From assembly GCA_017434025.1 (NCBI GenBank), contig JAFRGC010000010.1, forward strand, positions 29,673-93,672: a stretch of 64,000 bases of DNA, read 5' to 3'. The stretch is from Mogibacterium sp. (GTDB lineage: Bacteria; Bacillota; Clostridia; Peptostreptococcales; Anaerovoracaceae). The notes under the pieces were generated by a model. That model searched no databases and was not told the origin of the DNA. It saw only the letters and a list, made by a program, of their open reading frames with translations. Of this stretch, positions 41,316-49,634 are shown one piece after another. Position 1 is the stretch's first letter, and each line of letters opens with the position of its first letter. Made by a program: the position numbers and the translations under genes.

Positions 41316-42251
41316 ATGGCTAATATCTACAAAGGAACACTGGGACTTATCGGAAATACACCACTCGTAGAAGTGACTAATATAGAGAAGGAATTCGGTC
41401 TGGAAGCGACCTTGCTGGTCAAACTGGAGTATCTCAATCCGGCGGGCAGCGTCAAGGACAGGATCGCTAAGGAGATGATCGAAGATGCAGAGGCGAAGGG
41501 CCTGCTCAAGGAAGGTTCGGTCATTATCGAGCCGACCTCGGGTAATACCGGTATCGGCCTGGCATCGATCGCAGCTGCCAAGGGTTACAGAGCGATCCTG
41601 ACAATGCCGGAGACGATGAGCGTTGAGAGAAGGAACATCCTCAAGGCTTACGGTGCTGAGATCGTCCTGACAGAAGGCGCCAAGGGCATGAGCGGTGCGA
41701 TCGCCAAAGCTGAGGAACTGGCTAAGGAGATCCCGGGAGGATTCATCCCAGGACAGTTCGTCAACCCGGCCAATGCAGAGGCACACAGAAAGACGACAGG
41801 ACCGGAGATCTGGAATGATACAGACGGCGCGGTAGATATCTTCATCGCAGGAGTCGGAACAGGCGGCACACTTACCGGTACAGGAGAATACCTCAAATCT
41901 AAGAAGCCGGAAGTCAAGATCGTTGCGCTCGAGCCGAATGATTCCCCGGTTCTCTCCGAAGGCAAGTCTGGTCCGCATAAACTGCAGGGCATCGGCGCAG
42001 GATTCGTTCCTGATGTACTGAACACCGAGATCTATGATGAGATCTACAGAGCGACGACAGACGAGGCTTTCACAGCTGCCAAACTGCTCGCTAAGAAGGA
42101 AGGAATCTCAGTCGGCATCACATCCGGAGCTGCACTGTCTGCAGGGATCGCATACGCGAAGAAGCCTGAGAACAAGGGCAAAGTGATCGTCGCGCTGCTG
42201 CCTGACAGCGGAGACCGCTACTACTCGACAGCATTGTTTATCGAAGAATAA
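41316..42251 (+). CDS. cysK: Cysteine synthase (O-acetylserine sulfhydrylase)
   Basis: 311 residues, normal for CysK. PLP-Lys is in NPAGSVKDRIA (Lys about residue 46), the substrate loop TSGNTGIG is at about 73-80, and the PLP-phosphate loop GVGTGGTLTG follows at about 180. LPDSGDRYYST closes the protein. It makes L-cysteine from O-acetylserine and sulfide. The leader of about 300 bases with a Cys-codon attenuator and an Rrf2-like operator shows dual control by cysteine status. GGAGG precedes ATG 41316. Confidence 0.95.
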   Translation: MANIYKGTLGLIGNTPLVEVTNIEKEFGLEATLLVKLEYLNPAGSVKDRIAKEMIEDAEAKGLLKEGSVIIEPTSGNTGIGLASIAAAKGYRAILTMPETMSVERRNILKAYGAEIVLTEGAKGMSGAIAKAEELAKEIPGGFIPGQFVNPANAEAHRKTTGPEIWNDTDGAVDIFIAGVGTGGTLTGTGEYLKSKKPEVKIVALEPNDSPVLSEGKSGPHKLQGIGAGFVPDVLNTEIYDEIYRATTDEAFTAAKLLAKKEGISVGITSGAALSAGIAYAKKPENKGKVIVALLPDSGDRYYSTALFIEE

Positions 42252-42311
42252 TGGAACATATTCGGTCCGGTTGTTTATGGCTCACGGATCGATTGGCAAT
42301 ACCCTTTCATC

Positions 42312-42339
42312 AAGCCGCTGAGAGATCAGCGGCTTTTGA
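42312..42339 (+). terminator. Terminator after cysK
   Basis: AAGCCGCTGA (42312-42321), loop GAGA, TCAGCGGCTT (42326-42335), then TTG. Confidence 0.8.
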
Positions 42340-42421
42340 TCTGGCGGGAGCTTCCATGTTTCTGTACTGTGCAAACTGTGATAATATGACATAAAGAATA
42401 ATCAGCATGAGGTGAATGATA

Positions 42422-42832
42422 ATGATCAGACCTATCGTGAAAGATGTATTGTTCCTGAATCAGAAGGCTGAGTCTGCTGACAGATCGGACTTGCCTGTCG
42501 TGCAGGATCTCGAGGATACGCTGAGGGCCAACCGCGAGCGGTGTGTTGGGATGGCTGCCAATATGATCGGCTACAGGAAGAGGATCATCATTGTTGCCAC
42601 CGGGCTTGCCGATCTGGTCATGATCAATCCGGTCATCGTTGCCAGTTCCGAGCCGTACCAGACGGAAGAAGGCTGCCTGTCGCTTCCGGGGACCAGGGCA
42701 ACTACAAGATACGGTAAAATCACTGTCAGATATCAGGACAAGAAGTTCATCTGGCATACGCAGGACTTCAGTGGGTATATCGCACAGATCATCCAGCATG
42801 AGTGCGATCATCTGGAGGGGATCCTTATATGA
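42422..42832 (+). CDS. Peptide deformylase-like metalloenzyme
   Basis: 136 residues. The second motif, EGCLSLPG, with the metal Cys, and the third, QHECDHLEG, with HEcDH metal ligands, are intact. The first motif of deformylases (GxGLAAxQ) is replaced here by VGMAANMIG, without the Gln. So it is a member of the PDF superfamily of less certain activity; a second, standard deformylase would be expected elsewhere in the genome. An alternative ATG lies at 42416. It is monocistronic between the cysK terminator and the next promoter. Confidence 0.7.
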   Translation: MIRPIVKDVLFLNQKAESADRSDLPVVQDLEDTLRANRERCVGMAANMIGYRKRIIIVATGLADLVMINPVIVASSEPYQTEEGCLSLPGTRATTRYGKITVRYQDKKFIWHTQDFSGYIAQIIQHECDHLEGILI

Positions 42833-42916
42833 TGGAGATCATTGAACCAATAGTTGGCCTGTAGTGGTATAATATATGTGTTGGATTGGGGCTTTGATGA
42901 TCAGGAGGGTATGATC

Positions 42917-43600
42917 ATGGACATCAAACTGAATTACATTGAGAAGGGTGAGGGCAAACCTCTCATCATGATCCACGGCAACGAGGAGTCCTGCGATTAC
43001 TTCAAAGGGCAGTTCGACTACTTCGCGTCGAAGGGGTTCCGCTGCATCGCTCCGGATTCGAGAGCGCACGGAGCCACTCCGAGAGGGACTATGCCTCTGA
43101 CCATCCGCCAGATGACAGAAGATATCATCGGATTCATGGATGAGCTCGGCATCGACAAAGCAGACTTTATCGGGTTCTCCGACGGCGGCAACATCATGCT
43201 GATCATGGCAATGAAGTATCCGGAGAGAATCGGCAAAATGGTAGTGGACGGTGCGAACCTTGACCTCAGCGGCGTTGCTGACTGGGCAGTCGACTGGGTG
43301 ATGGGCGTGTACAACGAAGCAGCTGCCAAGGCTGATACAGATCCTGCTGCCAAACTCAAAATGGAGATCTTCGGTCTTATGGTCAATGACCCTAACATCC
43401 ATGCAGAGGATCTGACAAGGATCAATGTCCCTACGCTTGTCATGGCAGGAGAGGAGGATCTGATCCTCAAGGAGCATACGGAACTGATCGCTTCCAAGAT
43501 CCCTGGCGCCAAACTTGCATTCTGCAAGGGAGATCACTTCTGCGCCAGAGAGAATCCGGATGAGTTCAACGCGGTCGTTGGGCCGTTCCTCGTCGACTGA
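42917..43600 (+). CDS. Alpha/beta-hydrolase
   Basis: 227 residues. HGNEESCDYFK is the oxyanion-loop region, GFSDGGNI holds the nucleophile Ser (G-x-S-x-G), a late Asp lies in AGEEDLILK and the His in KGDHFCARE. The substrate is unknown. ATG 42917 with GGAGGG is the preferred start. The gene ends before a strong terminator (43613-43641). Confidence 0.85.
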   Translation: MDIKLNYIEKGEGKPLIMIHGNEESCDYFKGQFDYFASKGFRCIAPDSRAHGATPRGTMPLTIRQMTEDIIGFMDELGIDKADFIGFSDGGNIMLIMAMKYPERIGKMVVDGANLDLSGVADWAVDWVMGVYNEAAAKADTDPAAKLKMEIFGLMVNDPNIHAEDLTRINVPTLVMAGEEDLILKEHTELIASKIPGAKLAFCKGDHFCARENPDEFNAVVGPFLVD

Positions 43601-43612
43601 TTAATTGCTGAC

Positions 43613-43641
43613 AACCTGAGAACTATGCGTTCTCAGGTTTT
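43613..43641 (+). terminator. Terminator after the hydrolase gene
   Basis: AACCTGAGAAC (43613-43623), loop TATGC, GTTCTCAGGTT (43629-43639), then TTTTTG. Confidence 0.85.
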
Positions 43642-43730
43642 TTGTTCCGGCGGGGCTGGCCCCGGGCCGGATCTTGAAAAGATATCAATATTATTAGTAG
43701 TTTCTGAATAGAAGGAGGTGTTATCGCTCA

Positions 43731-45269
43731 ATGGATCATTACGATATAGTCGTTGTCGGCGCCGGCAATGCGGGCCTCAGCGCGGCTCTGCACTGTGCGG
43801 TCGAGGGGAAGAAGGTCCTCCTGATCGAGCAGCATAACCTGCCGGGCGGCTGTGCAACCAGCTTCAGAAGAGGAAGGTTTGAATTCGAGCCTTCGCTGCA
43901 TGAACTCTGCGATATCGGCAGCGCAGATGATCCTGCAGAGATCCGTCAGATGATGATGGACTACGGCGTGGAAGTCGACTGGAAAGAAGTGCCGGACTGC
44001 TTCCGCATCATTACTAAGTATTCTGACGGTTCGCCGATGGACGTCAGCATGCCATTCGGCTGCGAGAACTTCATCGACAAGATGGAGTACTACGTGCCGG
44101 GTTCGCGCGCCAAGATGGAGGAGTACTTCGAGCTCCTCAACGAGACAATGGCTGGTACAGCGTATATCAGCAACTCCAACGGCCACGCGGATTCGAACGT
44201 GCTCAAGGAGAAGTATCCTAACCTGCTGAGAACAGGCGCGTATCCTGTCAGCAAAGTCTGGAAGGCTATGGGCATGCCTCAGAAATGCTGTGACATCATG
44301 TCGACTTACTGGGGGTACCTCGGCGTCGATATGGATCGCATGGCATTCATCCATTACTGCAATATGTTCATGAAATACGTTTTGCGCGCGGCATACATCC
44401 CGGCTCACACCTCGCACGAGATCAGCAATGCGATGGTCGAGAGACTGCGCGAGCTCGGCGCGGATATCTGGTATAACTGCAGGGCAGAGGAGTTCCTCTT
44501 TGACGGCGACCAGCTGTGCGGTGTACGCACAAGCTGCGGTACGGTAACCTGCGATTATGCGCTGGCGAACATCAATCCGGATATCATTTACGCCAAAATG
44601 GTACCGAAAGAACTCATTCCGGAAAGAGAGAAGAAGCTCTCCGCTGCAAGAGGCAAGAACTACAGTGCCAGAATGTTCACTGTATATGTCGGCCTGAACA
44701 AGACTGCTGAGGAACTGGGGATCAAGGATTACTGTATCTTCATGGCAGACACTTCAGGTTCCGTACAGGAATACAAGAACATCCTCGGTGGATATGACAG
44801 GAACAATTTCAGCATTTTCCTCTGCAACAACATCGTCAACCCTGACTGCTCGCCGGCAGGGACTTCGATGGGATTCTTCACTTCGATGGGCAACCGTGAG
44901 GAGTGGAGCGACCTGTCACCGGAGGATTACGTTGCATACAAGAACAAATACGCTAAGAAGTTCATCCGCATGCTCAAGGAGCGCGCAGGCATAGACATCG
45001 AACCGTATATCGAGGAGATCTGTGTAGCAACGCCGTGGACATTCGCGAGATATCTCGGAACGCCGGAAGGATCTGTATACGGATATGAGACGGCGGAATG
45101 GGATGCTATGATGGCAAGAATGATGATGCTCAACGAAGACTATCCGATCAAGGGACTGCGGCCGATCGGCGCGGCAGGACCGAGGGGCGACGGCTACAGC
45201 TCCGCTTATGTATGCGGAAGACTTATGGCACGCCTTGCACTCAGAGATCTCAAGGAAGAAAGGAGGTAG
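43731..45269 (+). CDS. FAD-dependent oxidoreductase, CrtI/phytoene-desaturase-like
   Basis: 512 residues. The N-terminal dinucleotide-binding motif VVVGAGNAGLSAAL is followed by an LIEQHNLPGGCATSF signature typical of CrtI-like FAD oxidases, and the C-terminal FAD block is at GLRPIGAAGPRGDG. Such enzymes oxidise or desaturate hydrophobic substrates. It is followed after four bases by a ferredoxin-NAD(P) reductase-type protein, so electrons likely move between the two. No carotenoid genes are nearby, so the substrate is unknown. Confidence 0.8.
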   Translation: MDHYDIVVVGAGNAGLSAALHCAVEGKKVLLIEQHNLPGGCATSFRRGRFEFEPSLHELCDIGSADDPAEIRQMMMDYGVEVDWKEVPDCFRIITKYSDGSPMDVSMPFGCENFIDKMEYYVPGSRAKMEEYFELLNETMAGTAYISNSNGHADSNVLKEKYPNLLRTGAYPVSKVWKAMGMPQKCCDIMSTYWGYLGVDMDRMAFIHYCNMFMKYVLRAAYIPAHTSHEISNAMVERLRELGADIWYNCRAEEFLFDGDQLCGVRTSCGTVTCDYALANINPDIIYAKMVPKELIPEREKKLSAARGKNYSARMFTVYVGLNKTAEELGIKDYCIFMADTSGSVQEYKNILGGYDRNNFSIFLCNNIVNPDCSPAGTSMGFFTSMGNREEWSDLSPEDYVAYKNKYAKKFIRMLKERAGIDIEPYIEEICVATPWTFARYLGTPEGSVYGYETAEWDAMMARMMMLNEDYPIKGLRPIGAAGPRGDGYSSAYVCGRLMARLALRDLKEERR

Positions 45270-45273
45270 CGTC

Positions 45274-46485
45274 ATGGCAATCAAGGTAAAAGTCGGACTG
45301 ATCGGCGCATTGGATATGCTCAAGTTCAAGAATATGGCTAAAGTACGTGAAAACGTCATCCAGGCTGCGCCGGCTAACGAGATCACAGCTGATTATGCGA
45401 TCAACAACCATGCTAAGGCACTGCATCCGGATTTCCAGGAACTCGTGATCGACAAAGTCATCGAACATGAAGGCGCCGGTGCCAAAACTTTCCTGATGCG
45501 TTCCAAGGATGGCGGTCCTCTCGCGTATTTCCGTGCGGGACAGTATCTTTCCCTCAAGCTGGCGATCGGCGGCAGCTCTGTTTCCAGACCTTACTCGATC
45601 AGTTCAGCGCCGAAGGATGCGCTCAAGGGGGTCGTTTCGGTAACTGTACGCAGCAACCCGGGCGGCTTTGCCGCGGGATACATGCTGGATGAGTTCAAGG
45701 AAGGCGATGCCGTCCTGTCATCCGGACCGCAGGGCAATTTCTATTATGAGCCGCTCCGTGATCCGGAGCATATCGTAGCATTGGCAGGAGGCAGCGGAAT
45801 CACACCGTTCCTCTCGATGGCACAGGCGATCGCTGACGGTACAGAGGACTTCGATCTGACGATACTCTTCGGCAGCAGGACACGCGAGAACATCCTGTTC
45901 AAGGAAGAGCTCGATGAACTGGCAGCAAAGTGCAGCAAGATCCACGTCGTCCACGTTCTGTCTGATGAGAAGGCGGATGGTTTCGAGAACGGTTTCATCA
46001 CGGCAGACCTGATCAGGAAATACGCCAAGGCACCGTACAGTGTGTTCGTCTGTGGACCGGAAGCGATGTACAAATTCCTCGTCGGCGAACTGGACAAGCT
46101 CGGACTCCCGAAGAAGAACATCCGCTGCGAGATGCTCGGAGTGACGAAGAAGATCGCTGAGCATGACGGTTTCCCTGTCGAGGCAAAGGGCAAGACTTTT
46201 GCGATCAAGGTCAGACAGGGGGCAGCTGAATACGATATCAAGGCGAGTGCAGAGGAACCGATCCTTGTCGCAGTGGAGCGCGCAGGTATAACGGCCCCTT
46301 CACGCTGCAGGAGCGGCGAGTGCGGATGGTGCAGATCCAAGGTGCTGTCAGGGACATATTTCGCACCGGCAGAGAATGAGAACCGCAGATGGGCTGATGT
46401 CAGATGGGACTATATCCATCCTTGCGCGACATTCCCGACCTCGGACATGGTCATAGAAGTGCCGGCAGAGTATGTGCCGAAATAG
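45274..46485 (+). CDS. Ferredoxin-linked FAD/NAD(P) oxidoreductase with C-terminal [2Fe-2S]
   Basis: 403 residues. An N-terminal ~45-residue lead is followed by an FAD-binding barrel (SRPYSISSAP), an NAD(P) Rossmann region (ALAGGSGITPFLSM, then FVCGPEAMY), and a plant-type [2Fe-2S] domain with Cys in CRSGECGWC and HPCATFP. It passes electrons between NAD(P)H and the CrtI-like partner. GGAGG stands before ATG 45274, only four bases after the partner gene. Regulation is unknown. Confidence 0.88.
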   Translation: MAIKVKVGLIGALDMLKFKNMAKVRENVIQAAPANEITADYAINNHAKALHPDFQELVIDKVIEHEGAGAKTFLMRSKDGGPLAYFRAGQYLSLKLAIGGSSVSRPYSISSAPKDALKGVVSVTVRSNPGGFAAGYMLDEFKEGDAVLSSGPQGNFYYEPLRDPEHIVALAGGSGITPFLSMAQAIADGTEDFDLTILFGSRTRENILFKEELDELAAKCSKIHVVHVLSDEKADGFENGFITADLIRKYAKAPYSVFVCGPEAMYKFLVGELDKLGLPKKNIRCEMLGVTKKIAEHDGFPVEAKGKTFAIKVRQGAAEYDIKASAEEPILVAVERAGITAPSRCRSGECGWCRSKVLSGTYFAPAENENRRWADVRWDYIHPCATFPTSDMVIEVPAEYVPK

Positions 46486-46581
46486 AAAATGAAATAATTT
46501 TCACTTTGTGTGTGCGTTTGGTGAATTTTTATTATCAAAATACACACTAATTTGCACAAGTGTAAAAAAATATTCATACTT

Positions 46582-46610
46582 TTGAATCCTTTACCTCCCT
46601 AAAATATAGA
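46582..46610 (+). promoter_or_regulatory. Promoter of the DUF5058 transporter operon
   Basis: -35 TTGAAT (46582-46587), 17-base spacer, -10 TATAGA (46605-46610), about 38 bases before the ATG at 46648. The A/T-rich upstream 46486-46581 may be an UP element; nothing else is seen there. Confidence 0.65.
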
Positions 46611-46647
46611 CATAGAAACTGTTTATGTTTATAGGGAGGTAATTTAT

Positions 46648-47391
46648 ATGGATATCATGAGTATCGCAAACAGCCCGGCAATGTGGATCGCTTGTGCCAT
46701 TCCGGTATGTTTCGTAGTACTGCAGGCCGTGCTCTTCCTCAGAGAAGCCCGCAAGGCCGGCGCAGAAATGGGACTGACTAATGAACAGATGAAGAACGCT
46801 ATGAGAAGCAGTGCCGTTACTTCGATCGGTCCTTCGATCGTAGTTCTCAGCGGAATGCTCTCACTGCTCGTAACAGTCGGAGCTCCTGTAGGCTGGATGA
46901 GACTCTCGATGATCGGTTCTGTAATGTTCGAGTCGATCGCAGCAGGCCTCGGAACTTCAGCAGTAGGTGTCACACTCGGAACTGATCCGATGACAGCTGA
47001 AGCGCTGGGCATGGCAGTATGGACTATGATCCTCTGCTCCATCGGCTGGGTTATCTTCGCTACATTTTCCGCAAACAAGATGGATAAGATCGAAGCTAAG
47101 GTTGCTAAGGGCAACACCGCAACCATGACTATGATCGCATCCTGCGCTATCATCGGTGTTTTCTCCGCAATGTGCGCAAGCCACCTGATCAAGCCTGTTT
47201 ATCAGCTTGCTCTCGCTGCAGATCCGGCAGTCGTTGCAGGATCCTGGAAGAACTGCCTTGCATGCGTTCTCGGTGCTGTTATCATGTACGTGCTCAATAC
47301 AGTCGCAGGCAAGAAAGGCATCGGCTGGCTCAAAGAGTGGGCACTGACAATCACAATTCTTGTCGCTATGATAATCACCGCTCTGATCTAG
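46648..47391 (+). CDS. DUF5058-family membrane transporter subunit
   Basis: 247 residues, seven hydrophobic segments. The start MDIMSIANSPAMWIACAIPV, the SSAVTSIGPSIVVLSGML block and IGSVMFES are typical of DUF5058 proteins. It is encoded with a second membrane protein and an M20 peptidase, so it probably imports an amide- or peptide-like substrate for the peptidase. Membrane localised. Control by the PucR gene downstream is possible. Confidence 0.75.
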   Translation: MDIMSIANSPAMWIACAIPVCFVVLQAVLFLREARKAGAEMGLTNEQMKNAMRSSAVTSIGPSIVVLSGMLSLLVTVGAPVGWMRLSMIGSVMFESIAAGLGTSAVGVTLGTDPMTAEALGMAVWTMILCSIGWVIFATFSANKMDKIEAKVAKGNTATMTMIASCAIIGVFSAMCASHLIKPVYQLALAADPAVVAGSWKNCLACVLGAVIMYVLNTVAGKKGIGWLKEWALTITILVAMIITALI

Positions 47392-47429
47392 CAAGTGCGT
47401 GAAAGAAATAAGATCTGGAGGAAACCAAA

Positions 47430-48132
47430 ATGGATAACAAAAACATTCTACAATGAAAAATACATGCCTAAGGTAAACAGAATAGGCAAACTCACAGGTT
47501 ATCTCGGAGTCGTTCTTGCATTCGCACCTGCACTGATGCTGGCTGTAGTATATGGCATCCTGCCTAAGGGAGCTGCTCTGGCTACAGCGTTCATCGCCGG
47601 CGCCAGCTCATTCGGAGTACTCTGGTTCGTTGAGCCGATCTCCTACTTCCCTGTCGTAGGTTCTGCAGGAACATACATGGCATTCCTTTCGGGAAATATC
47701 TCGAACATGAGGATCCCTTGTGCCAGCATGGCTCAGGTAGCTGCTGACACCAAGCCTGGTACTGAGGAAGGCTCCGTTATCGCTACCATCGGAATGGCAA
47801 TTTCGATCATAATCAACGTATCAGTACTGACTGTCGGCGCTATCCTCGGAGCTTCGGTGCTGTCGATGCTTCCTGACGGAGTGAGAGCTGCTCTCAACTT
47901 CCTGCTGCCGGCACTCTTCGGCGCACTGCTCGTACAGTTCGGTATGAGACTCAAGAAGCATGCCCTGATCATGGTCGTTATCGCTCTTGCTCTCTACTTC
48001 GCTATCGGAATGGGCTGGTTCGCATGGCTCCCAGGCGCTTCCAACTGGCTCGGCACACTCGGATGCGTATTCCTGAGCATTGCGATCGGACTCGCTACAC
48101 TGAAGAATAACAGCAAGAAAGAACAGGCATAA
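47430..48132 (+). CDS. Partner membrane protein of DUF5058, with apparent frameshift near start
   Basis: The body (from about 47460) is a membrane protein with six or seven hydrophobic segments, beginning EKYMPKVNRIGKLTGYLG. The good ribosome binding site GGAGG (47417-47421) stands before ATG 47430, but that frame ends after eight codons (TGA 47454). Reading one base fewer in the A5 run at 47439-47443 joins ATG 47430 smoothly to the body. The uninterrupted frame could only start at GTG 47395, without a good ribosome binding site, or at ATG 47464. So a one-base insertion, a homopolymer sequencing error or a programmed frameshift is likely. Partner of the protein before it. Confidence 0.7.
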
Positions 48133-48144
48133 AGAGGTCACAAA

Positions 48145-49503
48145 ATGGCAAAGAAAGATGTCTTTACTGCAGTAGATGCATATAAGGATCTCTGCACGGC
48201 TGCATGCCGCGAGATATGGGCACATCCGGAGCTCAGCGGCGAAGAGGATTTCGGTTCGGAGTACTACGCTGAGATCCTGAGAAAAGAAGGATTCAGACTG
48301 GTCGTGAACGAGCATGTCCCGCATGCGTTCATTGCAGAGTGGGGAAGCGGACATCCGGTCCTGGCGATCCTCGGAGAGTATGATGCTCTTCCGGGTCTCA
48401 GCCAGAAAGCCAGCAGTGTCAGAGAAGAGGTCACTGCAGGAGGAGTCGGACACGGCTGCGGACATAACATCCTCGGCGCTGGTGCCGTAACAGGCGCGAT
48501 CGCTCTCAAGAAGGTCATGGAAGCAGATGGTCTCGAAGGCACGATCAGATTCTACGGATGTCCTGAAGAGGAGACTCTCTGCGGCAAGGTCAAGATGATC
48601 CACTACAACATGTTTGACGGATGCGACTTCGCGTTCAGCTGGCATCCGATGTCAGTCAACATGACTTTCGACACATCTTACCTGGCAAATGCTTCATTCA
48701 AGTTCTATTACTCGGGCCTGTCTGCTCATGCGGGATTCGCTCCGCATGCCGGCAGAAGCGCACTTGATGCTATGGAGCTTACCAATGTAGGCGTGCAGTA
48801 TCTCAGAGAGCACGTGATCGACGGTACACGTATCCACTACACTACAGACAGCTGCGGATACGCGCCAAACATCGTTCATCCGGAAGCAAAGTCCTGGTAC
48901 TATGTACGTGCGCCTCACATGTCGGATGTCAAATCGACAATGGAAAGGGTGAAGAAGTGCGCACAAGGCGCTGCTGTCATGACGGAGACTCAGGTGAAGT
49001 TCGAACTTCTGAGCGGATGCACCGAGATGCTGGTCAACAACGCTTTCTCGGATCTGACTTATAAGAACCTCCTCGAACTGGAGCCGATCAGCTATACCGC
49101 TGAAGAGCGTGAGTTCGCCAGAAAGATCCAGGATACAGTCGCGATGGATACCTGCGCAAGAGACTGCAAAGCTTATAACTCAGACGGTCCGATGTTCGAA
49201 GGCGTTGCTCCTAGAGAGCAGTGGGCATCGACTCCGATGAAGGCTTCTACGGATACCGGAGATGTCAGTCAGATCATGCCGATGAATCTGTTCACCGCGG
49301 CAGCATGGCCTATCGGCGTTGCACCGCACACCTGGCAGGCGACCGCCTGCGCAGGATCATCGCTGGGTGAGAAAGCAGCACTCTGGGCTGCCAAGGCGAT
49401 AGCAGCGACAGCTTACGATATCCTGACGCTGCCTGAAGAAAGAGCGAAGATCGTCGCTGAATTCGAAGCCAGAAAAGATGAAAACTACGTCCCAATGATA
49501 TAG
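48145..49503 (+). CDS. M20 peptidase, AbgB-like amidohydrolase
   Basis: 452 residues. Metal motifs: LGEYDALPGLS (Asp) and GVGHGCGHNILGAG (His and Cys/His), PEEETLCGK with the catalytic Glu pair, and a later His in SWHPMS and GLSAHAGFAPH. The match is to the aminobenzoyl-glutamate-type hydrolase (AbgB) and its relatives that cleave N-acyl amino acids or dipeptides. It follows its transporter pair after 12 bases. It is cytoplasmic. Confidence 0.9.
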   Translation: MAKKDVFTAVDAYKDLCTAACREIWAHPELSGEEDFGSEYYAEILRKEGFRLVVNEHVPHAFIAEWGSGHPVLAILGEYDALPGLSQKASSVREEVTAGGVGHGCGHNILGAGAVTGAIALKKVMEADGLEGTIRFYGCPEEETLCGKVKMIHYNMFDGCDFAFSWHPMSVNMTFDTSYLANASFKFYYSGLSAHAGFAPHAGRSALDAMELTNVGVQYLREHVIDGTRIHYTTDSCGYAPNIVHPEAKSWYYVRAPHMSDVKSTMERVKKCAQGAAVMTETQVKFELLSGCTEMLVNNAFSDLTYKNLLELEPISYTAEEREFARKIQDTVAMDTCARDCKAYNSDGPMFEGVAPREQWASTPMKASTDTGDVSQIMPMNLFTAAAWPIGVAPHTWQATACAGSSLGEKAALWAAKAIAATAYDILTLPEERAKIVAEFEARKDENYVPMI

Positions 49504-49526
49504 ATAAAGGTTATAACAGCCAGAAT

Positions 49527-49566
49527 AACTGCCTCTGCGTTCAATGACGCAGAGGCAGTTTTTATA
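49527..49566 (+). terminator. Terminator after the M20 operon
   Basis: AACTGCCTCTGCGT (49527-49540) pairs with ACGCAGAGGCAGTT (49547-49560), loop TCAATG, then TTTTAT. Confidence 0.9.
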
Positions 49567-49634
49567 TACGCGGCTGAGAAGATTCGTGTTATTATTGTAA
49601 CATATGGAAGAAATTCACCATTAAGGAGGTCGTT

